Positions 24,927 through 32,853 of a DNA stretch of 32,853 bases are shown here, in pieces; the stretch's first letter is position 1, and each line of letters opens with the position of its first letter. Source of the DNA: an uncultured Cellvibrio sp. (GTDB lineage: Bacteria; Pseudomonadota; Gammaproteobacteria; Pseudomonadales; Cellvibrionaceae); NCBI GenBank assembly GCA_946481735.1, contig CAMLOU010000033.1, forward strand, positions 1 through 32,853, in the 5' to 3' direction. Position numbers and translations under genes: made by a program. Under the pieces are notes generated by a model. The model searched no databases and was not told the DNA's origin. It saw only the letters and a program-made list of their open reading frames with translations.

Positions 24927-25140
24927 TACCTGCGAGTTCAGTGGTATATTTAAATTTCTTTAAAAGCACAAAAAATAGCAGCTAAAATTGATGCTGCATA
25001 AAATTAATGTGCGTTGCTTTTCATTTTTTGTATTTCCATTTTCCAGACTAAAAACTAAATGAAACAGTAGCAGTGAAAGATCCTGAACAACCAAATCGCT
25101 TTTGCTTTTTAACCATTCGAAAAATACACAACAGGTCAAA
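24927..25140. other. AT-rich segment between two inverted element copies
   Basis: This 214-bp stretch is clearly more AT-rich than its surroundings and has no credible gene. It lies between copy iii (plus) and copy iv (minus). It may carry a promoter for bmp on the minus strand, but no pair of -35/-10 boxes could be fixed with confidence. Confidence 0.5.
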
Positions 25141-25244
25141 GGGAATTGGGTGAAGGTGTGTGAGACCATCACCGGCATGGATGCCGGTGATGAGCCTACA
25201 AGGACGTATTCACGGCGTGTCTCACATACCTTTATCCAATTACC
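25141..25244 (-). repeat. palindromic element, copy iv (bulged-stem family)
   Basis: The outer arms (25141-25166 with 25219-25244) align over 26 bp with one mismatch and three G-T pairs. The inner hairpin is a perfect 12-bp palindrome (CATCACCGGCAT, GG, ATGCCGGTGATG; 25167-25192). The 26-nt core is on the minus strand (25193-25218, read as ACGCCGTGAATACGTCC then TTGTAGGCT). It differs from copy iii by only two bases in the core. It lies 26 bp beyond the stop codon of the downstream permease gene. Confidence 0.85.
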
Positions 25245-25270
25245 ACTCCAATCTCCATTAAGAAAAAAAA

Positions 25271-26197
25271 CTACCTAACCGGATAATAAGGCCGCCCCAA
25301 AGAGCGAGGCGCAACCACCCCCTGCCCATGTTTACGCCGCATCATCATCACCAACACCACAATCGTCACCACATACGGCAACATCGCCAATAAATTCGGT
25401 GAAATTTCATAACCGTAACCCTGCAACAACAAGTGCAGAATACTCGCAAACCCAAACAACCAGGCGCCTAACAAAACCCGCTCGGTTCGCCAGCTTGCAA
25501 ATACGACCAATGCAAGCGCAATCCACCCGCGCCCCGCTGCAATACCTTCGGACCACATCGGCGTGTACACCAACGATAAATACGCCCCCGCCAAACCCGC
25601 CATGGCGCCGCCGAATACGACAGCGCTGTAGCGCACGAGAAGTACCTTGTAGCCTAAAGCATGGGCGACTTCCGGATTTTCGCCTACGGCGCGGATGATT
25701 AAGCCCAGGCGGGTGTAGCGCATTACATAGAAAATGGCGGCGAATAAAATAAACGAGAGATACACCAACACATCCTGTGCAAACAGGGCTTTACCGATAA
25801 GAGGCAAATGCGTTAACCAGGGAATAGTTACCGGCGCTAAACCCGTCAGGGATTGGCCGACATAACCTGCACCAAGGAAGGCGCTTAATCCGGTACCGAA
25901 GATGGTTAAGGCCAAACCAGTGGCTACCTGATTGGAGATCAATGTCAACGCGATAAACGCAAAAATGAGTGAGACCAGCGCGCCGGCCACGACGCCAGCC
26001 GCAACGCCCCAGCCGAGGTTGCCAGCAGCGTAGGCGGCGATAAAGGCGCAGGCGGCGCCGACGAGGATCATGCCTTCCTGGCCTAAATTTAAAACACCGG
26101 CGCGTTCGGATACCATCGCGCCCAAGGCGACGAGTAATAAAGGCGTGCCGGTACGCACCATCGCGAAGAGAATATTTTCGATCAACAATAAATCCAT
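25271..26197 (-). CDS. nucleoside ABC transporter permease (second permease)
   Basis: This 308-residue inner-membrane permease of the BPD_transp_2/BMP-importer group has about eight to ten hydrophobic segments. The family start is MVRTGTPLLLVALGAMVSERAGVLNLGQEGMILVGA, where ERAGVLNLGQEG is the typical signature. Later segments are YTRLGLIIRAVGENPEVAHALGYKV and GMAGLAGAYLSL. It forms the channel together with the permease encoded 12 bp upstream. The downstream bmp gene is 499 bp away. The substrate is taken to be nucleosides or purine bases from the BMP context and from xanthine dehydrogenase next door. Confidence 0.92.
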   Translation of the reverse strand: MDLLLIENILFAMVRTGTPLLLVALGAMVSERAGVLNLGQEGMILVGAACAFIAAYAAGNLGWGVAAGVVAGALVSLIFAFIALTLISNQVATGLALTIFGTGLSAFLGAGYVGQSLTGLAPVTIPWLTHLPLIGKALFAQDVLVYLSFILFAAIFYVMRYTRLGLIIRAVGENPEVAHALGYKVLLVRYSAVVFGGAMAGLAGAYLSLVYTPMWSEGIAAGRGWIALALVVFASWRTERVLLGAWLFGFASILHLLLQGYGYEISPNLLAMLPYVVTIVVLVMMMRRKHGQGVVAPRSLGRPYYPVR

Positions 26198-26209
26198 AGA
26201 AATTACAAC

Positions 26210-27304
26210 CTATTCGTTCGTGGTTGCCGGTGTGCTGGAAAAATGGCGTGAGTTGCTGTTCCATATCACGCGATAACTGATTAATAAATCGCAGGCCAAT
26301 AGATAAAATAACAACATGCCCTGAAATAAACCGGTGATGGATTTTGGTAAACCCAATTCAATTTGTGCCATCTCGCCGCCCAGGTAGGTGAGGCCCAACA
26401 GCATGCTGGCGAGTAAAATACCCAGCGGGTGCATGCGGCCCATAAACACGACGATAATGGCTGCATAACCGTAGCCCAGTGAGAGTGTCGGAATGAGCTG
26501 CCCGACCGGGCCGTTGACTTCGGAGATGGCGGCCATGCCGGCCATGGCACCACTAAATAGCAATAGCAGCCAGATTAACGCCTTACTGTTGAAGCCAGCA
26601 AAGCTTGCGGCATTGCGATTTTCGCCCATGACGCGCAATTGGAAACCCAGCAGCGTGCGCGACAATATGACCCAGATAACAACCAGCATCAGCAGCGCAA
26701 TAAATAACGCGATGCTGATTCGGTAACCCTCAAACACCATCGGCAATAACGTCTGCGGTGCAAAAAGGGCGGACTCGGGAAAATTAAAACCGTCGGGATC
26801 TTTAAGCGGACCGTGCACGCCCCACAACAATAAGTTGACGGCAATGTAATTGAGCATGATGGTCGTAAGGATTTCATTGGCGTGAAAGCGCGTAAGCAAC
26901 ATGGCGGCAATTGCGGCCCACAACAGACCGGCCAGGGCGCCGCTGAAGATCACCACCGGCAGTACCCAAAAGCCTTCGCTGTCTGCCAGTTGCAGGGAAA
27001 CTGCCCCACCGATCAGGGCACCGAAGACAAATTGTCCTTCCGCGCCAATGTTCCAGATCTTGGCTTTGAAACACAGCGTTAAGCCAATGGCACAGAGTAA
27101 TAACGGCGTGACTTTAACGGCCAGTTCAGACACACCGTACAGGTCACTGACCGGTGCAATAAAAAATGTGTACAGGCTGAGTAACGGCGGGCGGCCGAGT
27201 AATGCAAACAATAAGGCGCCGGATAACAGCGTCAGTACCAGTGCCAGCAGTGGCGAAAGGTACAGCATGGAACGGGAATCTTGCAGGCGTCTTTCAATGT
27301 GCAT
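26210..27304 (-). CDS. nucleoside ABC transporter permease (first permease)
   Basis: This 364-residue permease is partner to the previous one. It has about eight to ten membrane segments. Recognisable parts are LCFKAKIWNIGAEGQFVFGALIG (the NIGAEGQ signature of this group), LLTRFHANEILTTIMLNYIA and FQLRVMGENRNAASFAGFNSK. The ATG lies inside the end of the ATPase gene (11-base overlap), with a strong AGGAGG 9 nt upstream, so translation is coupled. The pairing of a longer and a shorter permease with a double ATPase is the standard layout of BMP-type nucleoside importers such as NupBC or YufOPQ. Confidence 0.92.
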   Translation of the reverse strand: MHIERRLQDSRSMLYLSPLLALVLTLLSGALLFALLGRPPLLSLYTFFIAPVSDLYGVSELAVKVTPLLLCAIGLTLCFKAKIWNIGAEGQFVFGALIGGAVSLQLADSEGFWVLPVVIFSGALAGLLWAAIAAMLLTRFHANEILTTIMLNYIAVNLLLWGVHGPLKDPDGFNFPESALFAPQTLLPMVFEGYRISIALFIALLMLVVIWVILSRTLLGFQLRVMGENRNAASFAGFNSKALIWLLLLFSGAMAGMAAISEVNGPVGQLIPTLSLGYGYAAIIVVFMGRMHPLGILLASMLLGLTYLGGEMAQIELGLPKSITGLFQGMLLFYLLACDLLISYRVIWNSNSRHFSSTPATTNE

Positions 27305-28829
27305 GGGTTGCTTCCTCCTGAAAATTCCCGGTCATCCATTGGCCGAGGCGTTCTAACGGCACGTCCTGCTTTTTATGCACAGGTGATAATCTGCCGCCGC
27401 AAATGGCACCGAGGCGATCAGCAAGTAAATACAATTCATCCAGGTCCTCGGTAATCACCAGGATGGCAGCGCCGGCATCGCGCAATTGAATTAACTGTTG
27501 GTGGATAAGATTGGCAGCGCCGACATCAACACCCCAGGTAGGATGAAAGCAAACCAGCAATTTTGGATTCTGCATAATCTCCCGGCCGATAATAAATTTT
27601 TGCAGATTACCGCCGGACAGGCTGCCGGCGCTGCTGTCTATGCCACTGGCTTTTACCTTGTAGCGCGCAATGATGTCTGTCGCGCGCGCGCGAATGGTTT
27701 GCCAGTTGATCCAGCCTTTTTTTACGCCGTGGGTCACGTAACCGGTCAATAAATTATTCTCGGCCAGACTCATGGTTCCCACCGCACCGCGTCCGATCCG
27801 ATCGGCAGGTACGGTACACATACCAAGGCGACGCCGTTGTTGCACCGTGAATGAATGAATGCTTTGCTCCTGAAAAATTAACCGGCCGGTATCGGGAGCA
27901 AGCTCGCCATTGATCAGATCGACTAATTCGTCCTGGCCGTTTCCGGCAACGCCGGCCAGGCCGACAATTTCTCCGCTATGCAACGACAGGTTGATATCTT
28001 TCAGGTGAATGCCGAACGTGTCTTGCGGTTTCACATTAATGTCGTGCATCACCAGAGTGGGTGCACCGGCTCTACCCGGCGGCATGGCATCCTGTAATTC
28101 GAGTTCATCGCCTAACATCATGCGCGCCATGTCGCGGGGGGAGGTTTCCCGGGGGATGCAGGAGCCAGTCACTTTTCCGCCACGCAAGATCGTCGCGCGA
28201 TCACACAGCGCGTTAACTTCGTGCAATTTATGCGAAATAAACAGGATGCTGCACCCTTTATGCGCAAGTGTTTTAAGGACCACCATTAATTGTTCGACTT
28301 CCGGTGGCGTCAGCACAGCGGTCGGTTCGTCGAGGATAAGTAATTGAATGTCCTGCAACAGGCAGCGAATAATTTCCACGCGCTGTTGCTCGCCCACCGA
28401 TAAGGTGTGCACGACCCGATCCGGGTGAATGGCCAAACCATATTCGTCTGCCACGGCGATAATGCGTTCGCGCAACGTCTTAAGGTTGCCGTATTCGGCA
28501 GGTGAGAGATACAAAGCGATATTTTCGGTAACAGTCAGGGTTTCAAAGAGTGAGAAATGTTGAAACACCATACCCATACCCAGCTGGCGCGCATGGGCCG
28601 GACCCGCAACGGACACCTCTTTATCATTCCATGTCATCTGGCCCGCGTCGGGCTTGACCACGCCATAGATAATCTTCATTAACGTGCTTTTGCCTGCACC
28701 GTTTTCGCCGAGCAGGGCGTGGATTTCCCCCGGCGCCACCCTCAGGCTCACGGCGTCATTAGCGATACAGCCTGGATACACCTTGGTGACCGACATTAAC
28801 TCAAGGCGTGTGTTGTTTTTCTCGGACAT
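27294..28829 (-). CDS. nucleoside ABC transporter ATP-binding protein, double ABC domain
   Basis: This 511-residue fused ATPase drives the BMP-type importer. The first domain has a canonical Walker A (GENGAGKST, about 39-47), signature LSVGEQQRVEI and Walker B LLILDEPTAVL. The second domain is of the degenerate kind usual in this family: GVAGNGQDEL in place of Walker A, signature LSGGNLQKF and a changed Walker B region (LLVCFHPTWGVDVGA). The start MSEKNNTRLELMSVTKVYPG has AGG 5 nt upstream. It is the first gene of the minus-strand operon and is divergent from xdhA. The shared 183-bp gap contains a RutR-like operator candidate at 28927-28942, so import and xanthine oxidation may be co-regulated. 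Confidence 0.94.
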   Translation of the reverse strand: MSEKNNTRLELMSVTKVYPGCIANDAVSLRVAPGEIHALLGENGAGKSTLMKIIYGVVKPDAGQMTWNDKEVSVAGPAHARQLGMGMVFQHFSLFETLTVTENIALYLSPAEYGNLKTLRERIIAVADEYGLAIHPDRVVHTLSVGEQQRVEIIRCLLQDIQLLILDEPTAVLTPPEVEQLMVVLKTLAHKGCSILFISHKLHEVNALCDRATILRGGKVTGSCIPRETSPRDMARMMLGDELELQDAMPPGRAGAPTLVMHDINVKPQDTFGIHLKDINLSLHSGEIVGLAGVAGNGQDELVDLINGELAPDTGRLIFQEQSIHSFTVQQRRRLGMCTVPADRIGRGAVGTMSLAENNLLTGYVTHGVKKGWINWQTIRARATDIIARYKVKASGIDSSAGSLSGGNLQKFIIGREIMQNPKLLVCFHPTWGVDVGAANLIHQQLIQLRDAGAAILVITEDLDELYLLADRLGAICGGRLSPVHKKQDVPLERLGQWMTGNFQEEATHAH

Positions 28830-28926
28830 AAACCTGACTAACTGGACAAAAAAGATAGAAAAGGTGCAGCAATATGTATGCCACAGTCTTCTGGTGACCT
28901 GCTTTGGAAAATTCTTCTATAAAAAA

Positions 28927-28942
28927 TTGTCTATTTGGCCAG
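28927..28942 (+). promoter_or_regulatory. candidate RutR-like operator between the ABC operon and xdhA
   Basis: TTGTCTATTTGGCCAG fits the RutR box (TTGACYA-N2-TRGTCAA as recalled) at 11 of 14 defined positions. It aligns with the site before the NUP gene at 11 of 16 bases, and the similarity continues downstream with a shared TTTGC. It ends 70 nt before the xdhA GTG start, exactly as the other site does before its gene, and lies 97 bp upstream of the divergent ATPase start. Confidence 0.5.
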
Positions 28943-29012
28943 ACTTTTGCTTTGCTTGAAGAGAGGCAGAATTTGTTGGGCTAATCGTGATAGACAGAGC
29001 GGGGGAATCCTA

Positions 29013-30500
29013 GTGCAGTTTGTGTTGAACAATATCCCGGTCAGGGTGGAATCGGTTGCACCGGATATGACGCTGCTACGCTACCTGCGTGGCCAGCAAA
29101 ACCTGACCGGTACCAAAGAAGGCTGCGCCTCCGGGGATTGCGGTGCCTGTACCGTGTTGATTGGCAGTCAGGGCCCGACAGGTTGGGTATACCGCGCCAT
29201 CAATAGCTGTATCTGCCCTTTGGGAAGCGTGGGTAATCAGCGGGTTATCACCGTAGAGGGTTTGAATGATCAGGGCCAACTGCATCCTGTGCAGCAGGCC
29301 ATGGTTGACTGCCACGGGTCTCAATGCGGTTTTTGTACCCCCGGTTTTGTGATGTCCCTGGCGGCCCTGCATATGAACCCTGATGTAGCGGGAAGCGGGT
29401 CAATGGAAGAGCAGCGTCACGCGGTCATCGATGCAATTTCAGGCAACCTCTGTCGCTGTACCGGTTATCGGCCAATTATCGATGCCGGTTTGCTTGCGTT
29501 TAAAAAACCTGCCCAACCGATCAATATTGTGCAGGAGTGGAGTGCTGATGCACCTTTAGCGGGCAATCCGGTGCTGGGAGAAACTGACTGCTTTTATGCG
29601 CAGCCAACCGATGAGACAGGACTCCAGGCACTGTTGCAGCAATACCCTGATGCCCGCCTGATCGCCGGTGGCACTGATCTCATGCTGGAGGTAACCCAGT
29701 TCTACAAAACTCTGCCGCAACTCATCGACCTTAACCGGGTAGCCGGTTTACAGGCTGTGGAGATTCAGCGTGATGGTGTGCAAGACAATGCGGAAGCCTA
29801 TGTAGAAATAGGTGCTGCCGCCACCTATACCCGGATTGAGCGCGCGTTGAGCGATATCTCGCCCGACTTTGTGCAATTCCTCGGTCGCCTGGGGTCGCGC
29901 CAGATTCGCAATCGCGGCACACTCGGCGGCAATATTTGCAGTGCATCGCCCATTGCCGACACGCCACCTTTCCTGTTGGTGCTGGATGCAGAATTGCTTA
30001 TTGGCAACGCCGCTGGAGAATATCGTCGTGAGCCGATCAGTCAGTTTTATCGTGCCTACAAACACACCACGCTGGCCACCGGTGAATACCTCGCCAAAAT
30101 TCGTATTAAACGTGAGGCGCTGGATTATCCCGTGAAGCTTTACAAAATCAGTAAACGCTACGAAGACGATATCTCGGCGGTAATGGGTGCATTCCTGTTC
30201 GACGGCCAACAACAACTGCGCATCGCATTTGGCGGCATGGCTGCAATTCCCCGGCGTGCACATGCCACAGAAAAATTTCTCCATCAAACGACCTGGCATC
30301 GCGATGGACAGGTGTTGCCACACATACTTGAACAGGCCTGCGATGTGCTACGCAATGAATTTTCACCGATGAGCGATGTACGTGCGTCCGCCGATTACCG
30401 TATGGCAATGGCGTGCAATCTACTGAAAAAAGTCTGCAGTGAAATCATGGCGCAGTTAAATGGCCAGGTGGTGGCAGAAGGGGTGTTTGATCATGCGTAA
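29013..30500 (+). CDS. xdhA: xanthine dehydrogenase small subunit (2Fe-2S and FAD)
   Basis: XdhA passes electrons from the molybdenum subunit through two [2Fe-2S] clusters to FAD and NAD+. The 495-residue protein has a plant-ferredoxin-like cluster motif (Cys38, Cys43, Cys46 in EGCASGDCGACTVL), a second helical cluster domain (CGFCTPGFVMSL and NLCRCTGYRPI) and a FAD domain (about 185-490) with LIAGGTDLMLEV, RQIRNRGTLGGNICSASPIAD and YKISKRYEDDISAVMGAF. I chose GTG 29013 (MQFVLNNIPVRVE), with GGGGGA about 7 nt upstream. An ATG at 28935 in the same frame overlaps the operator candidate and adds residues foreign to the family. The stop overlaps the xdhB start by 8 bases. Confidence 0.94.
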   Translation: MQFVLNNIPVRVESVAPDMTLLRYLRGQQNLTGTKEGCASGDCGACTVLIGSQGPTGWVYRAINSCICPLGSVGNQRVITVEGLNDQGQLHPVQQAMVDCHGSQCGFCTPGFVMSLAALHMNPDVAGSGSMEEQRHAVIDAISGNLCRCTGYRPIIDAGLLAFKKPAQPINIVQEWSADAPLAGNPVLGETDCFYAQPTDETGLQALLQQYPDARLIAGGTDLMLEVTQFYKTLPQLIDLNRVAGLQAVEIQRDGVQDNAEAYVEIGAAATYTRIERALSDISPDFVQFLGRLGSRQIRNRGTLGGNICSASPIADTPPFLLVLDAELLIGNAAGEYRREPISQFYRAYKHTTLATGEYLAKIRIKREALDYPVKLYKISKRYEDDISAVMGAFLFDGQQQLRIAFGGMAAIPRRAHATEKFLHQTTWHRDGQVLPHILEQACDVLRNEFSPMSDVRASADYRMAMACNLLKKVCSEIMAQLNGQVVAEGVFDHA

Positions 30501-32853
30501 ATTGATTGAGCCCCAGGTACAAACGCAGGCGCTTCAAAGCCAGGCACATCAAAATCAGGCGCTTGAAATAAATGCCAGCCAATCAGGTGTCGGGCAATCG
30601 GTGGCCCATGAATCTGCGCGCAAGCACGTGAGCGGATCAGCCGAGTATGTCGATGATCTACCGCTGCTGCCGGGCACAGTGTTTATCGCCACCGGGCAAT
30701 CCACCGTGCCCCATGCACGCATCAAACACATGGATTTGACGCAGGTAAAAACCTATCCCGGCGTGGTAGATGTCATCACGCAAGGGGATATTCCCGGTAA
30801 AGTGGATGTGGCGCCGGTGTACGGCGGCGATCCGCTGCTGGCGGGCGATATTGTAGAGTACATTGGCCAACCAATATTTGCGGTAGCTGCCACCAGTTTT
30901 GAGGCGGCGCAACGGGCAGTGAATCAGGCCGTTATCGATTATGAAATCCTGCCCGCGCAACTTACGATAGACGATGCGCTTGCGGCACAAAGTTTTGTTT
31001 TGCCGCAGCACCGCTTATTGATGGGCGATCCTGATGCCGCCATTGAAAAAGCACCGCATCAACTCAGTGGCGAAATTTATGTGCGCGGCCAGGAACATTT
31101 TTATCTCGAAGGGCAAATCAGCGAAGCGCGATTAACGGAAGACGGCGGAATCCATGTTATCAGCTCCTCACAGCATCCCTCGGAAATTCAGAAACTGGTT
31201 GCAGAGGTGTTAGCCATTCCTTTGCATCGTGTTGTGGCAGAAGTACGCCGCATGGGCGGTGGATTCGGTGGTAAAGAAAGTCAGGCCGCGCCCCTGGCTT
31301 GTATGGCGTCCGTCTTTGCCCAGCGGTTGAAACGCCCGGTGCGCTATCGTATGCCGCGTCGCGACGACATGGTACAAACCGGCAAGCGCCATGATTTTTT
31401 AAATCGTTGGCACGCCGGTTTCGATGACGATGGCCGCTTGCTCGGCGTGAACATGGTGCTTGCGGGCAAATGCGGTTTTTCGCCGGATTTGTCGGAAGGT
31501 ATTGTCGATCGCGCCATGTTTCATGCAGACAACGCTTATTTTTTATCTAACGCCAGCATCCTCGGGTTGCGCTGCAAAACGCACACGGTATCCAACACCG
31601 CCTTTCGCGGCTTCGGCGGACCAAAAGGCATGATGGCCGTTGAAACCTTGATGGAAGATATTGCCCGTCAGCTCGGCAAGGACCCGTTGGATGTACGCAA
31701 GGCAAACCTCTATCAACCGGGGCGCGACGAAACGCCCTACGGACAAAAAGTTGAACAACACATGCTGCCGGTTTTGGTTGAACGCCTGGAGCAAAGCTCG
31801 CACTATCGCGAACGTCGCACCGCTATCACCGTGTTCAATAAAACCCATTCCACCCTGAAAAAAGGCATTGCCCTGACGCCGGTAAAATTCGGCATTTCGT
31901 TTACTGCCAAGCATCTGAATCAAGCGGGCGCTTTGCTGCACATCTATACCGACGGCACCCTGCTGATCAATCACGGCGGAACCGAGATGGGGCAGGGGCT
32001 ATACACCAAAATCCAACAAATTGTCGCCAGCGCCTTCGGTGTGTCTGTAGAGCGTGTGATGGTCACCTCAACACGCACGGATAAAGTCCCCAATACATCA
32101 CCCACCGCCGCATCCTCCGGCACCGACTTGAATGGTATGGCAGCGAAAGACGCCTGCGATAAAGTAAAAGCGGATTTAATCAATTTCGCTGTCGAACATT
32201 TCGACACAGCTGCAGAGCGTATTCGGTTTATCAATAATCAAGTGCTGGTGGATAACGACGTCTACAGCTTTGAAGCATTTATCAAACTCGCCTATTTAAA
32301 TCGTATCCCATTATTTGCAACCGGTTATTACCGTACCCCCAAGATTTTTTACAACCGCGACACCGCAAAAGGGCAGCCGTTTTTATACTTCGCCAACGGT
32401 GCGGCAGTGAGTGAAGTCACAATTGATACCATGACTGGCGAGTATCGCGTGAACCGCGTCGATATCCTCCACGATGTGGGTCGCTCATTGAATCCGGCGA
32501 TTGATATCGGGCAAATTGAAGGCGGTTTTATCCAGGGAATGGGTTGGCTGACAACGGAAGAACTATTGTGGGACGACATCGGAAGAATCATTTCCAACAG
32601 TCCGGCAAATTATAAAATTCCGACGGCTTTTGATGTACCGCCGGTATTTAATGTGGCGTTGTACGACGAGGCTAACAATGAAAATACGATCCACTTGTCG
32701 AAGGCAGTGGGTGAGCCGCCGTTGATGTTGGCGATTTCGGTGTGGGCGGCGTTGCGGGATGCGTGTTCGAGTGTGGCGGGGTATCGGTTTAGTCCGCGGT
32801 TGGATACGCCGGCGACACCTGAGAGGGTATTTTGGGCCGTTCGGGAATGTGAG
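30493..32853 (+). CDS. xdhB: xanthine dehydrogenase large subunit (molybdopterin), 3' end cut by the window
   Basis: XdhB hydroxylates hypoxanthine to xanthine and xanthine to urate at the molybdenum centre. The frame is open for 787 codons to the window edge with no stop; the typical length is about 770-800, so little is missing. Active-site residues by comparison with bovine enzyme are Glu262 (GGGFGGKE, Glu802), Arg340 (IVDRAMF, Arg880), Arg372 (NTAFRGFGGP, Arg912) and the catalytic base Glu741 (KAVGEPPLML, Glu1261). All are intact, and the Arg340/Glu262 pair indicates xanthine rather than aldehyde specificity. The N-terminus (about 8-35) is an unusual Gln/Ala-rich stretch with a repeated QxQAL pattern before the conserved SARKHVSGSAEYVDDLP. 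It overlaps xdhA by 8 bases. A maturation gene such as xdhC may follow outside the window. Confidence 0.95.
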   Translation, partial: MRKLIEPQVQTQALQSQAHQNQALEINASQSGVGQSVAHESARKHVSGSAEYVDDLPLLPGTVFIATGQSTVPHARIKHMDLTQVKTYPGVVDVITQGDIPGKVDVAPVYGGDPLLAGDIVEYIGQPIFAVAATSFEAAQRAVNQAVIDYEILPAQLTIDDALAAQSFVLPQHRLLMGDPDAAIEKAPHQLSGEIYVRGQEHFYLEGQISEARLTEDGGIHVISSSQHPSEIQKLVAEVLAIPLHRVVAEVRRMGGGFGGKESQAAPLACMASVFAQRLKRPVRYRMPRRDDMVQTGKRHDFLNRWHAGFDDDGRLLGVNMVLAGKCGFSPDLSEGIVDRAMFHADNAYFLSNASILGLRCKTHTVSNTAFRGFGGPKGMMAVETLMEDIARQLGKDPLDVRKANLYQPGRDETPYGQKVEQHMLPVLVERLEQSSHYRERRTAITVFNKTHSTLKKGIALTPVKFGISFTAKHLNQAGALLHIYTDGTLLINHGGTEMGQGLYTKIQQIVASAFGVSVERVMVTSTRTDKVPNTSPTAASSGTDLNGMAAKDACDKVKADLINFAVEHFDTAAERIRFINNQVLVDNDVYSFEAFIKLAYLNRIPLFATGYYRTPKIFYNRDTAKGQPFLYFANGAAVSEVTIDTMTGEYRVNRVDILHDVGRSLNPAIDIGQIEGGFIQGMGWLTTEELLWDDIGRIISNSPANYKIPTAFDVPPVFNVALYDEANNENTIHLSKAVGEPPLMLAISVWAALRDACSSVAGYRFSPRLDTPATPERVFWAVRECE

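Noticed and set aside
24960..25178. Small minus-strand reading frame in the bmp-permease gap
   Set aside because: It runs through element copy iv and AT-rich DNA, has no ribosome-binding site and low-complexity residues.
24825..25244. Intrinsic terminators
   Set aside because: The hairpins are strong, but no T-run follows them on either strand and the conserved core is unexplained by termination.
28935..29012. Upstream ATG start for xdhA
   Set aside because: It would add 26 non-family residues and overlap the operator candidate. GTG 29013 has a purine-rich ribosome-binding site and gives the typical N-terminus.

Overview
The window reads as chromosome from a gammaproteobacterium with moderate GC content. 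The gene families and the REP-type and palindromic intergenic repeats would fit a Cellvibrio-like lineage. That placement is an inference from gene content, not a measured phylogeny. No tRNA, rRNA, CRISPR array, prophage or transposase was found. All but one of the genes are complete; xdhB at the right edge is cut off.

Left part (1-9860): purU; a two-gene MntA/HepT (MNT-HEPN) toxin-antitoxin pair; rnz on the opposite strand; a three-gene ABC exporter operon (LolD/MacB-type ATPase, large FtsX-type permease, HlyD-type adaptor); a small DUF6164-like membrane protein; a MATE efflux pump; and a PEP-CTERM surface protein with a plausible sigma-54 promoter.

Middle part (9860-16300): speA (arginine decarboxylase), then carboxynorspermidine/carboxyspermidine dehydrogenase and nspC, i.e. 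the aspartate-semialdehyde route to spermidine. REP-type repeat pairs bracket the last two genes. An orphan periplasmic solute-binding protein and an unrecognised 133-residue protein follow on the minus strand.

Right part (16300-32853): a purine-scavenging region. It holds an exported NUP-family nucleoside phosphorylase-like protein, an exported nucleoside hydrolase, an 8-oxoguanine/guanine deaminase, a RutR-like TetR regulator, a BMP-type nucleoside ABC importer (binding protein, two permeases, double ATPase) and xanthine dehydrogenase xdhAB. The likely flow is: nucleosides are split outside the cytoplasm, bases or nucleosides are imported, guanine-type bases are deaminated, and hypoxanthine/xanthine is oxidised to urate. 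A two-gene ergothioneine unit (egtB-egtD) sits inside this region.

Two observations stand out. First, four copies of a palindromic element (16502-16599, 17804-17981, 24825-24926, 25141-25244) share a 24-26 nt unpaired core, while the outer stem and inner hairpin differ in sequence and stay complementary. Second, two matching RutR-like operator candidates each end 70 nt before the start codon of a purine gene (the NUP gene and xdhA), which suggests that the TetR protein encoded here controls the regulon.
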